Positions 48,174 to 60,000 of a stretch of DNA of 64,000 nucleotides are shown here, piece after piece. The notes beneath the pieces were generated by a model that saw only the letters and a list, made by a program, of their open reading frames with translations, was not told where the DNA came from and did not search any database. The number at the start of each line of letters is the position of its first letter. The first letter of the stretch is position 1. The stretch is from an uncultured Verrucomicrobiota bacterium (lineage in GTDB: Bacteria > Verrucomicrobiota > Kiritimatiellia > CAIVKH01), in contig CALMUP010000020.1 of assembly GCA_937872895.1 (NCBI GenBank), positions 1 through 64,000 on the forward strand. The letters are read 5' to 3'. Made by a program: the position numbers and the translations under genes.

Positions 48174-51100
48174 TTACGCGTGGTAGTCCTGCAGCGCTCG
48201 CACATCCCAATCCAACTCGCGGACCTTCGCGATTGCACTGACCGTGGCGATGGCTCCATCCTGTGTGGTGATGATTGGAATGCCGCGGGAGATCGCCTCG
48301 GTGCGGATCTTGATCTCGTCGGCCCGGGCCACCAGGCTGCTCGGCGTGTTGATGACCATCTGGATGCCGCTCTCGCGCATCAGGTCGAGCACGTTCGGAC
48401 TCTGGTGCTCGACCAGCTTGTGGACCACGCTCGAATGGATGCCGGCCGCCTCCAGGGCGTGAGCTGTTCCCTCGGTCGCGACCAGTTTGAAGCCCATCCC
48501 GGCCAGTTGCTTGCCGATCTCCACCATCCAGACCTTGTCCGAATCGCGTGCGCTCAGGAACACCGATCCGGTCTTGGGCAGTTTCTGGCCGGCGGCGATT
48601 TGGCTCTTCCAGTAAGCCAGTTCGAAACTCATGTCGATACCCATGACTTCGCCCGTGGATTTCATTTCCGGGCCGAGGATCGGATCGACCCCGGGGAACC
48701 GGTTGAAGGGCAGTACCGCCTCCTTGACCGCGCACCACGGGACATCCTTGTGCGTCCCGGAAAGGCCCAGATCCTTCAGCGTCTTGCCGAGGGAGATCTT
48801 CGCCGCCATCTTGGCGAGCTGTACGCCGGTAGCCTTGCTGACGTACGGAACAGTACGTGAGGCGCGTGGATTGATCTCGATGACATAGATCTCCCCGTCC
48901 TTTACCGCCATCTGTACGTTCATCAGACCTTTGACTTTCAGCGCGAGGGCCATCTTGCGGCAGGCAGCCTTGATCTGGTCCACGATGGACGTCGGCAGGG
49001 TGTGCGGCGGCGTGGCGCAGGCGCTGTCGCCGGAGTGGATGCCCGCCACCTCGATGTGCTGCATGACCCCGCCAATGTACACCTCGGTGCCGTCGCACAA
49101 CAGGTCCACATCCACCTCGGTGGCACGTTCCAGGTAGCGGTCGATCAACACTGGAAAGCCGGGGCTGGCCATGAAGGCCGCCTCGACAAACGGGCCGAGT
49201 TCATGGTCGCCGTAGGCCACCATCATCGCCCGGCCCCCCAACACATAGGAGGGGCGGATCATGACCGGATACCCGATGCGCTTGGCCGCGACGGCCGCTT
49301 CCTGCACCGAGGTAACCGTATCGCTTTCCGGTTGGCGCAACCCGAGCTGGTTCAACAGTTCGCGGCACCGCTTGCGGTCCTCGGCGATGTCGATGCTGTC
49401 GGGCGATGTCCCCAGCACGTTGCAACCGGCGTTCATCAGGGGCACGGCGAGGTTCAGCGGGGTCTGGCCGCCCATCTGGACGACGACGCCGATGGGCTTC
49501 TCGTTCTCATAGATGTTCATCACATCCTCGAAGGTCAGCGGCTCGAAGTAGAGCTTGTCCGACGTGTCGTAGTCGGTGGACACGGTTTCCGGGTTGCTGT
49601 TGACCATGATCGCCTCGTAGCCGAGTTCGCGCGCGGCCTTGACGGTGTGCACGCAGCAGTAGTCGAATTCGATGCCCTGGCCGATGCGGTTCGGGCCGCT
49701 GCTCAGGATGATGACCTTCTTGCGCTCGGTCACCCGCGATTGGTCGAGGGTCTGGTAGCTTGAATAGAAGTATGGCGTATAGGCCTCGAACTCGGCGGCA
49801 CAGGTATCAACCAGCCGGTACACCGGCTTGATGCCGGCCTGCAGGCGGGCGGTCCGCACCTGGTGTTCCTGCTCCCCGCGCAACGCGGCGATCTGGCGGT
49901 CGGAGAATCCGATTTTCTTGGCGGCCTTGAGCAGGTCGAATGGTAACGCCTGGCCGGCCGGATGGGCCAGCAACCGGTGCTCCATCTCGATGATCTGCAT
50001 GAAGTTGTCGATGAACCACGGATCGAACTTCGTCAGCTCGGCCACGCGTCCGGGCGGAATGCCCATCTTCAGCGCCCGCTTGATGATGAAGTGTCGGTCG
50101 GCCCGTTGCTTGCGCAACTCCTTCTCGATGTCCTCGATGTTCGCGACCTTGGCCTCGAGCTTGAGGTCATAGCCGTCCACGCCGATTTCCAGGCCACGCA
50201 ACGCCTTCTGGTAGGCCTCCTTGAAGTTCGTGCCGATGGCCATGGTCTCGCCAACGGACTTCATGCTCACGCCGAGGATGGGCTCGGCCCCGGCAAATTT
50301 CTCGAAGGCGAAACGCGGGAACTTGACCACGCAGTAGTCGAGGGTCGGCTCGAACGAGGCCGGCGTCTCGCGGGTGATGTCGTTCGGGATTTCATCGAGC
50401 GTGTAGCCGACGGCAAGTTTGGCCGCGATCTTGGCGATGGGGAACCCGGTGGCCTTCGATGCGAGTGCCGAACTGCGCGACACGCGCGGGTTCATCTCGA
50501 TCACCACCATGCGGCCGTTCGCCGGATTCAGCGCGAACTGCACATTGGAGCCGCCGGTCTCGACGCCGATCACCCGCATGACCCGGATCGCCGCGTCGCG
50601 CATCAGCTGGTATTCGCGGTCGGTCAGGGTCTGCACCGGCGCCACCGTCACGCTGTCGCCGGTGTGGATGCCCATCGGGTCGACATTCTCGATCGAGCAG
50701 ACGATCACCACATTGTCCTTGCGGTCGCGCATGACCTCGAGTTCGTATTCCTTCCAGCCGAGGATCGATTCCTCGATCAGGACCGTATGGTTCAGGCTCG
50801 CCTTCAGGCCGCCGTAGGAAATCCGCTTCAATTCCTCAAGGTCGTATGCGGTGCCGCCGCCGGTGCCGCCAAGGGTAAAACTGGGGCGGATGATGACCGG
50901 AAAGCCGATCTCTTCCGCCGCCGCCACCGCCTCCTCAACGGTATGCACGAGCTTGCTCTTCAGGCATTCCACCTTCGCCTCGACCATCGCCTCCTTGAAC
51001 AGGATGCGGTCCTCGGCGCGCTTGATCACATCGACTTTCGCGCCGATCAGCTCGACCCCGTATTGCTCCAGCGCCCCGGTCGCCGCGACTTCCAGCGCGG

Positions 51101-51392
51101 TGTTCAGCGCGGTCTGGCCGCCCAGCGTGGGCAGCAACGCGTCGGGACGCTCCTTGGCGATGATCTTGATCACCGCCTCGGCGGTGATCGGCTCGACGTA
51201 GGTGCGGTCTGCGGTCTCCGGATCGGTCATGATTGTCGCCGGATTGCTGTTGATCAGCACGACCTCATAACCCTCCTCGCGGAGCGCCTTGCAGGCCTGG
51301 GTGCCGGAGTAGTCGAATTCACAGGCTTGACCGATGACGATCGGCCCGGAGCCGATGATCATGATTTTCTTGATGTCAGTCCGTTTGGGCAT
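48174..51392 (-). CDS. carB: Carbamoyl phosphate synthase large subunit
   Basis: The 1072-residue enzyme uses ammonia from CarA to make carbamoyl phosphate for pyrimidines and arginine. Two homologous ATP-grasp halves are visible: '[20 protein letters not shown]' opening the first and '[20 protein letters not shown]' opening the second, each with its '[20 protein letters not shown]'-type or '[19 protein letters not shown]'-type core. The C-terminal MGS-like regulatory domain ends '...[16 protein letters not shown]'. All domains are present. Three 14-bp tandem repeats stand just before its ribosome site. It is the last gene of the pyrG-carA-guaA-carB cluster. Confidence 0.97.
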   Translation of the reverse strand: MPKRTDIKKIMIIGSGPIVIGQACEFDYSGTQACKALREEGYEVVLINSNPATIMTDPETADRTYVEPITAEAVIKIIAKERPDALLPTLGGQTALNTALEVAATGALEQYGVELIGAKVDVIKRAEDRILFKEAMVEAKVECLKSKLVHTVEEAVAAAEEIGFPVIIRPSFTLGGTGGGTAYDLEELKRISYGGLKASLNHTVLIEESILGWKEYELEVMRDRKDNVVIVCSIENVDPMGIHTGDSVTVAPVQTLTDREYQLMRDAAIRVMRVIGVETGGSNVQFALNPANGRMVVIEMNPRVSRSSALASKATGFPIAKIAAKLAVGYTLDEIPNDITRETPASFEPTLDYCVVKFPRFAFEKFAGAEPILGVSMKSVGETMAIGTNFKEAYQKALRGLEIGVDGYDLKLEAKVANIEDIEKELRKQRADRHFIIKRALKMGIPPGRVAELTKFDPWFIDNFMQIIEMEHRLLAHPAGQALPFDLLKAAKKIGFSDRQIAALRGEQEHQVRTARLQAGIKPVYRLVDTCAAEFEAYTPYFYSSYQTLDQSRVTERKKVIILSSGPNRIGQGIEFDYCCVHTVKAARELGYEAIMVNSNPETVSTDYDTSDKLYFEPLTFEDVMNIYENEKPIGVVVQMGGQTPLNLAVPLMNAGCNVLGTSPDSIDIAEDRKRCRELLNQLGLRQPESDTVTSVQEAAVAAKRIGYPVMIRPSYVLGGRAMMVAYGDHELGPFVEAAFMASPGFPVLIDRYLERATEVDVDLLCDGTEVYIGGVMQHIEVAGIHSGDSACATPPHTLPTSIVDQIKAACRKMALALKVKGLMNVQMAVKDGEIYVIEINPRASRTVPYVSKATGVQLAKMAAKISLGKTLKDLGLSGTHKDVPWCAVKEAVLPFNRFPGVDPILGPEMKSTGEVMGIDMSFELAYWKSQIAAGQKLPKTGSVFLSARDSDKVWMVEIGKQLAGMGFKLVATEGTAHALEAAGIHSSVVHKLVEHQSPNVLDLMRESGIQMVINTPSSLVARADEIKIRTEAISRGIPIITTQDGAIATVSAIAKVRELDWDVRALQDYHA

Positions 51393-51403
51393 CGTTTTAC
51401 CCT

Positions 51404-51441
51404 TTGAATGTTGGCGGTTGGATGCTGGCTGTTGAATGTTG
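51404..51441. repeat. Three tandem 14-bp repeats between guaA and carB
   Basis: TTGAATGTTGGCGG (51404-51417), TTGGATGCTGGCTG (51418-51431) and TTGAATGTTG (51432-51441) are consecutive imperfect 14-bp units. They fill most of the 59-bp gap between the guaA stop and the carB start, ending just upstream of the AAAGGG ribosome site of carB on the minus strand. Confidence 0.7.
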
Positions 51442-51451
51442 CGTCATCGCG

Positions 51452-52993
51452 TCACTCCCACTCGATGGTCGCCGGGGGTTTGGAGCTGATGTCGTAAACG
51501 ACGCGGTTGACGCCGCGCACTTCGTTGATGATCCGGGTGGCGATCCGGTCCAGCGTATCGTAGGGCAACCGGTACCATTCGGCGGTCATGCCGTCGAGGC
51601 TGCGCACCGCGCGCACGGCAATCACGTTCTCGTAGGTGCGGTCGTCGCCCATGACCCCGACCGACTGTACCGGCAGCAGCACGGCAAATGACTGCCAGAT
51701 GTCGCGGTAGTTCGGCAACTTGACCACTTCCTCCTGCACGCGCAGGTCGGCCTGCTGCAGGATCGATACGCGGTCCGAAGTGACTTCGCCGAGGATGCGC
51801 ACGGCCAGGCCGGGCCCGGGGAACGGCTGGCGGTCGACCACGCTGTCGGGCAGGCCCAGCTCGCGACCGAGCGCCCGCACCTCGTCCTTGAACAGTTCGC
51901 GCAGCGGCTCGACCAACTGGAACTTCAGGTCGGGAGGCAATCCCCCCACATTGTGGTGGCTCTTGATCGTGACCGAAGGGCCACCGATCGGGGAAATGCT
52001 CTCGATCACGTCCGGGTAGAGGGTGCCTTGCGCGAGGTACTTGATCTCGCCCATGCGCCGTGCTTCCTCGGAAAACACGTCGATGAAGGTCTTGCCGATG
52101 ATCTTCCTTTTCTGCTCCGGATCGGTCACGCCGCGCAAGTTGTCGAAGAACAGCGCACCGGCCCGCGAAACGCGCAGGTCGATGCCGAGGGCCTCGCCGA
52201 ACAGGCGCTGCACCTGCTCGACCTCCCCGAAACGGCAGACTCCGTTGTCCACGAACACGCAGTGCAGCTGGTGGCCGATCGCGCGGTGGAGCAGGGCGGC
52301 CACCACCGATGAATCCACGCCGCCGCTCAACCCGCACAGCACGTGGTCGGTCCCGACCTTGGCGCGGATGGCCTGGATGCTCTCCTCGATGAAGCTCGAC
52401 ATCTTCCAGTCGCCCTTGCAGCCGCATACGTCGAATAGAAAGTGGCGCAGCAGGTGCGCGCCCTTTGGGGTGTGGACGACTTCCGGGTGGAACTGCAGGC
52501 CGAACCGGCGGTTGGCCGCATCGGCCATCGCCGCCACCGGGCAGGAACCGGTCTTCGCGGTGGCGCGGAAACCCTCCGGCAATACGCCGACCTGGTCGCC
52601 GTGGCTCATCCACACCTGGAGGCGCGGGTCGAGGCCGTCGAACAGCGGCCGGGCATCCACCACGTCGATCTCCGCATAGCCGAATTCGCGGTGCTGGCCC
52701 TTGTCCACCCGGCCGCCCAGCTCCTGGGCCATCAGTTGCATGCCGTAGCAGATGCCGAAGAGCGGCAGGTCGAGCTGGAAGATCGCGGGGTCGGGCCGGG
52801 GCGCCTTGGCGTCGTACACGCTGGCGGGCCCGCCCGAGAGCACGACGCCGCGCGGTTTGCGCGCGGCGATGGTCGCGGCCGGGGTATCGAAGCGCAGGAT
52901 CTCGCAATACACCTGCTGCTCGCGGATGCGCCGGGCGATCAATTGGGTGTATTGCGACCCGAAGTCGAGAATGGCAATCCAGTCGTGCGCCAT
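51452..52993 (-). CDS. guaA: GMP synthase (glutamine-hydrolysing)
   Basis: The 513-residue enzyme aminates XMP to GMP. ATG 52993 is preferred, with GGAAGGG upstream; TTG 52999 is in frame. The N-terminal class I amidotransferase has the nucleophile Cys in '[16 protein letters not shown]' and His in '[10 protein letters not shown]'. The ATP pyrophosphatase domain has the PP-loop '[14 protein letters not shown]'. The C-terminal dimerisation domain ends '[14 protein letters not shown]', as in all GuaA. It lies between carA and carB and starts 3 nt from the carA stop, so it is translated in the same transcript. Confidence 0.97.
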   Translation of the reverse strand: MAHDWIAILDFGSQYTQLIARRIREQQVYCEILRFDTPAATIAARKPRGVVLSGGPASVYDAKAPRPDPAIFQLDLPLFGICYGMQLMAQELGGRVDKGQHREFGYAEIDVVDARPLFDGLDPRLQVWMSHGDQVGVLPEGFRATAKTGSCPVAAMADAANRRFGLQFHPEVVHTPKGAHLLRHFLFDVCGCKGDWKMSSFIEESIQAIRAKVGTDHVLCGLSGGVDSSVVAALLHRAIGHQLHCVFVDNGVCRFGEVEQVQRLFGEALGIDLRVSRAGALFFDNLRGVTDPEQKRKIIGKTFIDVFSEEARRMGEIKYLAQGTLYPDVIESISPIGGPSVTIKSHHNVGGLPPDLKFQLVEPLRELFKDEVRALGRELGLPDSVVDRQPFPGPGLAVRILGEVTSDRVSILQQADLRVQEEVVKLPNYRDIWQSFAVLLPVQSVGVMGDDRTYENVIAVRAVRSLDGMTAEWYRLPYDTLDRIATRIINEVRGVNRVVYDISSKPPATIEWE

Positions 52994-52995
52994 GA

Positions 52996-54090
52996 TCAAC
53001 CCTTCCGGTCCACGAGGTGGATGAATCGTTCAAACAGGTGTGCCGCATCATTCGGGCCGGGAGCCGCCTCGGGATGGTATTGCACGGAGAACACCGGCAG
53101 CTTCTTGTGGCGCTGGCCTTCCGAGGTCTTGTCGTTCAGGTTGATGTGGGTCGTTTCCACCTCGGCGGGCAGGGAATCCTTGTCCACCGCGAACCCGTGG
53201 TTCTGCGAGGTGATGTCCACCCGGCCGGTGGCGAGTTCGATCACCGGCTGGTTGCCGCCGCGGTGCCCGAACTTGAGCTTGAAGGTCTTGCCGCCCATGG
53301 CGAGGCCGAGCAACTGGTGGCCGAAGCAGATGCCGAAGGTCGGCAGGCCGGTCTCGATGATCCGGCGCAGTTGGCGCACCGTGTCCGGCACCCCTTCCGG
53401 ATCGCCCGGGCCGTTCGAGATGAAAAAGCCGTGCGGCTTCAGGTTCAGGATGTCATCGGCCTTGAACCGGTTCGGGAAAACATGCAGCCGGCAACCGAGC
53501 GCCGACAGGATGCGCAACTGGTTGGTCTTGATGCCGCAGTCGATCACCGCGATCACGCGCGCGTTGCCTTCGGATCCGGGGAACACATAAGGATTCTTCG
53601 TGCTGACTTCGCTGCAGAGGTCGCGGCCGACCAGTCCCTGCGAGGCGCGGGCCTTGGCCACCAGGCTGGACGGGTCGGTGTCGATCGACGACATCACGCA
53701 TTTCATCGCGCCCCGCGAGCGGATGTGGAAGGTCACCGCGCGCGTATCCACCTGGTGGATGCCGAGGATGTGGTGGCGTTTCAGGTATTCGGGCAGGGTC
53801 AGGTCGGCCCGCCAGTTGCTGGCGATGCGGCTCGCTTCCCCGATGACCAGGCCGCGCGCATGGGGCTGATACGACTCGTTGTCCTCCGGATTAACCCCGT
53901 AATTGCCGATCAACGGGTAGGTCAGGGTCACGATCTGGCCATTGTACGAGGGATCGGTCAGGATTTCCTGGTACCCGGTCATCGAGGTGTTGAACACCAG
54001 TTCGCCATGGACCTCGCCGGGACCGGTAAACGACTCGCCCTCGAAGGTAGTGCCATCTTCCAATGCAATCAGTGCTTTCATAGGTGTCAT
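52996..54090 (-). CDS. carA: Carbamoyl phosphate synthase small subunit
   Basis: The 364-residue glutaminase subunit frees ammonia for CarB. N-terminal CPSase domain ('[20 protein letters not shown]') is followed by a class I glutamine amidotransferase with '[14 protein letters not shown]', the nucleophile Cys in '[17 protein letters not shown]', and the His/Glu pair in '[13 protein letters not shown]'. The start could be ATG 54090 or ATG 54081. It follows pyrG by 61 nt and precedes guaA by 2 nt. Confidence 0.97.
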   Translation of the reverse strand: MTPMKALIALEDGTTFEGESFTGPGEVHGELVFNTSMTGYQEILTDPSYNGQIVTLTYPLIGNYGVNPEDNESYQPHARGLVIGEASRIASNWRADLTLPEYLKRHHILGIHQVDTRAVTFHIRSRGAMKCVMSSIDTDPSSLVAKARASQGLVGRDLCSEVSTKNPYVFPGSEGNARVIAVIDCGIKTNQLRILSALGCRLHVFPNRFKADDILNLKPHGFFISNGPGDPEGVPDTVRQLRRIIETGLPTFGICFGHQLLGLAMGGKTFKLKFGHRGGNQPVIELATGRVDITSQNHGFAVDKDSLPAEVETTHINLNDKTSEGQRHKKLPVFSVQYHPEAAPGPNDAAHLFERFIHLVDRKG

Positions 54091-54151
54091 GCGATCCCTT
54101 CCCGTTCATCAACCGCAGCGGAGGAGCAGGAGCTGTTACACGCCTGCCGGG

Positions 54152-55825
<1,674 letters not shown>

Positions 55826-55888
55826 TCACAGGGCTTGATTCAAGCGGTTCGAACGCGGGGAAAAGCTGTGAAAAAGCGCGCCGAAACC

Positions 55889-56659
55889 TCAGGGCGAGGT
55901 GCGTGCTACATCCGTCTTGCTGCCCGATTCGGGGGCTTGGCTGAGTTGGTCGATTTCCACCGGGTGAAGAATCCGGTCGTAGATGCGGACCTCGTCGATC
56001 TGCCCGATCCAGCCGCGCCCCGGTCGGGAACGCCCATCGCGCACCGCGCCAATCAGCAATCCATAACCGCCGTGGTTGGCCCCGGTCTCGCGTGACGCGC
56101 CCACCAGCCGCCCGTTGACATAGAGGCGGGTCGAAGGCGCGGCGTACTCATCGACGACCAACAGCACATGCCGCCATGCGCTCGGCGATCCTTCAAGTGG
56201 TGATGTAACCACCGGCTCACCGACGCAACAGTCCGTAAAGTTCCCGGCATGGCTGGTCAGCACCGGCTGTCCGCCCGAAAGTCCCGCCGCAACCTGGTAA
56301 CGACGGTTGTCACCAAGGATCGGGCGCGCTTCTTGAAAATTGGCCAGCGATTCCGAACGAACCCACAAGGATACCGAATACTGGTGCTTTTCCCAGGGCT
56401 CAATCACATAAGGATTCAGAACTTCGATCCAGTCATCCACGCCATCAAAGGCCATCGCCCCGCCAAACAGGCCCGCCCCTTGATGCGTGGCCCCCCGTAC
56501 CATCCCGTCATTCCCGCCCCCGCTTTCATCCTGGATCCGACCTGCCACCGGAGCCTTATCGAAACTGTAATATACCACCAACCCCTGGTCTGAACCCCAT
56601 GCCAAGCCTCCAGCACCCAGTAGCGCACCTGCCAGCCACCATGACGGAATAATCTTCAT
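55889..56659 (-). CDS. Secreted LamG (concanavalin-A-like) domain protein
   Basis: The 256-residue product has a signal peptide (about 1-22, 'GGLAWGS') and one LamG-type domain: 'LVVYYSFDKAPVAGRIQDES', 'GAMAFDGVDDWIEV', 'WRHVLLVVDEYAAPSTRLYV' and 'GWIGQIDEVRIYDRILHPVE', all typical of PF13385 (Laminin_G_3). It has no anchor; the C-terminal 25 residues are disordered. Such domains bind carbohydrate or protein at the surface. It is divergent from the giant repeat protein, and its promoter region carries a sigma-54-like element. Confidence 0.85.
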   Translation of the reverse strand: MKIIPSWWLAGALLGAGGLAWGSDQGLVVYYSFDKAPVAGRIQDESGGGNDGMVRGATHQGAGLFGGAMAFDGVDDWIEVLNPYVIEPWEKHQYSVSLWVRSESLANFQEARPILGDNRRYQVAAGLSGGQPVLTSHAGNFTDCCVGEPVVTSPLEGSPSAWRHVLLVVDEYAAPSTRLYVNGRLVGASRETGANHGGYGLLIGAVRDGRSRPGRGWIGQIDEVRIYDRILHPVEIDQLSQAPESGSKTDVARTSP

Positions 56660-56673
56660 TCAATAGCGTAAAA

Positions 56674-56689
56674 AGCACCCAGCGTGCCA
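56674..56689 (-). promoter_or_regulatory. Sigma-54-type -24/-12 element of the LamG gene
   Basis: On the minus strand TGGCAC-GCTGG-GTGCT spans 56689-56674, one mismatch from the -12 consensus and none from the -24 half. Transcription would start near 56663, 4 nt before ATG 56659, so the leader would be very short. The other TGGCAC-type element of this gap reads the other way. Confidence 0.45.
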
Positions 56690-56943
56690 GTTCACCTGAA
56701 ATCAGCCCGTCCGCGCTCATCCAGCATGGGAAACCGTGTAATCAGCATCAGTTTCGCGGGTTGACGAGCTCAAAACACCACAGAATAACCGGATTTCTCG
56801 CCGCGACCTTCTCGCTATTGCAAAAGTGAAATACCTTTTCTGGCCAGAGCGTGCCACTTAGGCGATGGCGAAACGATAAACCGGGGGTGTGTTCTTAAAA
56901 TGGTAGGCGATTTACCCCTGGAGAGGGTGGTCTTTGGGGGTTC

Positions 56944-56959
56944 TGGCATACGACCTGCT
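56944..56959 (+). promoter_or_regulatory. Sigma-54-type -24/-12 element of the giant repeat-protein gene
   Basis: TGGCAT-ACGAC-CTGCT at 56944-56959 has the -24/-12 spacing with single mismatches in each half. The start point would be near 56970, leaving a 116-nt leader. The remainder of the 426-bp gap (56660-57085) holds no gene I can support. Confidence 0.45.
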
Positions 56960-57085
56960 ATTCAAAATCGCCGTTACGCAAAACCGATAAATCGCGCCAG
57001 CAAGACAACATGGCGTTGGTTGGGGTGGTTGGGCGTACGTCGGTTCATGAATGAATAACGAAACGAATACACGCAGGGGGATGCT

Positions 57086-60000
57086 ATGAAGCGAATCGGG
57101 AGGTTGCCAGAGGGGACAGTGGGTCGGAGCGATACGTTCCGGCGTCATGTATCGTGCTTGGGCATGGTGGCGCTGTTTGGTGCGGCGATGATGGGTGGTG
57201 CGGGTCCCGCATCGGCTGCGGGGTTTGATCGTGCCGCCGATCCGGTTTATGCCGATGGAATCCTGGATGTTAACGGTGGCTCCGGTTTCGGGGCCTGGCA
57301 ATTGAATCCGGTGGAAAATTCGGAAGACCAGGGTGTCGTCCTGGGTGATTCCAATACCAATGGTGATGCCGGAGGCCCAGGCATCAATACCGATGATCTG
57401 GCTTTCGGCCTGTATGCCCGCAACGGCATGGTAACCGAGGCGATCCGTCCATTCGCTTCTCCGCTGGCCATCGGTCAAAGCTTTTCCATCTCGTTCGATA
57501 ATGGATGGGTTGAAGGCGATGACTCTGCCCAAGGCGTTGTTCTGGAAGATGTGGACGGCGTCGGCCGGGCCACCTTCGTGATCCGCGCCGGTTCCTCCAC
57601 CTACCTCATCGAGGACGGTGACGGGGTGCTCGATACCGGCATCGGCTTTACCGATGGCGGGCTGGACCTGACCTTCCTCATCACCTCGCAGGACACCTAC
57701 GATCTGACCGTCCATGCATTGGCCGAGGACTTCATCACGGTATTCGAAGGCCGTGTGCTCGGCGGCAACCCCGACGCCCCGATGGTGGCCGTCCGGGCGT
57801 TTAACGCGAACAATTTCGAGGAAGGCAGTCCCGGCCGCGACCTCTTCATCAACAACCTTGAACTCGGTTGCCCCGATGCCTCCGAATGCGGCATCACGAT
57901 CGCTGAAGGATCCGATTTTGTGACCCCCGGCTCGCAAAATGTCTTCGCCGGTCCGGAAAACGGCGAGGAATTCCGTTGGACCCTCGAAAGCAACAGCAGC
58001 GGCGCTTCGATTGTCGGACCCGATAACCAACAGGTTGTCGTCATCGACAACGGCGGCGAACCCGGCTTCTACGATCTCTCCCTGGAAGTGGTCGTGGATG
58101 GCTGCCCCCAGGCCTGTCTTGTTGGTGTGACCGTTGATTCGCTGCCCGCCCCCGAAGCCGGCAACAATAGCCCGATCTGTGAAGGCGAGGATCTGGTGCT
58201 GACCGCTTCCGAAATCGAAAATGCCACCTATACCTGGGTCGGTCCCAACCTCTTCCTCTCCACCGAACAGAACCCGGTCGTCGTTTCCGCCGAACTGGCC
58301 GCCGCCGGCGAGTACAGCGTGTCCGCCTCGGTGAACGGCTCCCCGTCGGCCATTGCCACAACCTTCGTGGACATCAATCCCGCTCCGGAGTGCCTGATCA
58401 GTGGCGAAGAGGTGATCTGCCCCGGAACCGAGCAGGTCGTGTACTACGCGCCCAACGATCTCGTCCTGTATGAGTGGACCCTCGAAGGTGACGCCACCTA
58501 TGAAAATGATCCCGTCGGCGGCGTGGTCCGCATCATTCCCGCCGAGTCCGGCACCTTCACCCTGACCTTGACCATCCAGGATAACAACGGCTGCGCCGTT
58601 ACCTGCACCCGTACCGTACACATCGGCGACAATGTACCGCCGGAAATCACCTGCCCCGATGAAGCAGCCGTCGCTCCCGGCGAGGATTACAGCCCTGACG
58701 CGCTGGGTTATGCCGTCGCCGTGGACTCCTGCGACGGCGATCCGGTCATCTCCTATTCGGATGAGGAAGTGCCCGGCTCGTGTGCCGGTTCCACCATGGT
58801 CATCCGCACCTGGCGCGCCGAGGACATGTATGGCAACGTCGCCACCTGCGAACAGGTCATCCACATCCAGGATGTCAATGGCCCGACCCTCGAAATCCCA
58901 CCCAGCGTAAACCTGACCTGCGGCGCCGACACCTCGCCGGAAGCCCTCGGTTTCGCTTCCGCCCTCGATGATGTCGATGGTGCCGTGGCGGTTACCTACC
59001 AAGACGAGGTGTATGTCCTCGATTGCGAAAATTTCGTCGTCATCGAACGGGTGTGGACCGCCGTCGATTCCTGCGGCAACGTCAGCGAGGATCTGCAGAC
59101 CATCACCATCGAAGATACCGAAGCCCCGGTCATGGTCGTCCCGGCCAGTGTCCAGCTCCCGTCCGATGCCGACACCTCCCCTGAAGCCATCGGCTTCGCC
59201 GTCGCCTCCGACAATTGCGACGGGGAGATCGACATCGCCTTCTTCGACGAGATCGTCGAGGGTGCCTGCGAACAGGAATACACCATCAACCGTTTCTGGT
59301 TTGCCACCGACCCCTGCGGCAATCAAGCCGAAGGCCTCCAGGTCATCCAAGTCGGGAACGGCCCCGTCACCATCACCGTCCCGGATGAGGCCGTTTTCCA
59401 ATGCACCGATGACCTCGCCCCCGAATCAATCGGCTTCGCCGAAGCCATCGACGGCCTCGGCCTGGCTGTCGAGCTGGCTTATGTGGATGAACTGATCCCG
59501 GGCGATTGCGGCGGACGCTTCATCGTCCTGCGCCACTGGCAGGCCGTTGACGCCTGCGGGAACCCGGTCGAGGCGACCCAGACGATCATCATCGACGACG
59601 CGGTCGCGCCGGTCATTACCCCACCCGCCGATGCCACCGTCGATTGCAACGCCGACATCAGCACCGAAGCCCTCGGTGTTGCCACCGTGGAGGATGCCTG
59701 CGACGAGGCCCCCGCGCTGAGCTATTCCGATACCATTACCCCGGGTGAGATCGCCGGCGTCTTCACCGTCGAGCGCGTATGGAGCGCCGTGGATGCCTGC
59801 GGCAACTTCAGCGAGGCCGTTCAGGTGATCACCGTCAGCGATGCCACCGCGCCGGAACTGGTTGTTCCCGCCGATGCCACCCTGGCCTGTGGCGATGACA
59901 CCAGCGTGGAAGCGCTCGGTTCAGCCTCCGCCACCGACGCCTGCGACGAAAGCCCGGTCGTGTCCTACAGCGATGCCGTGGTCCCTGGCGCCTGCGCCGC

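Noticed and set aside
56912-59401. An 829-codon open frame on the minus strand
   Set aside because: It is antisense to the giant repeat-protein gene, whose plus-strand frame has a signal peptide, a ribosome site and clear domain repeats.
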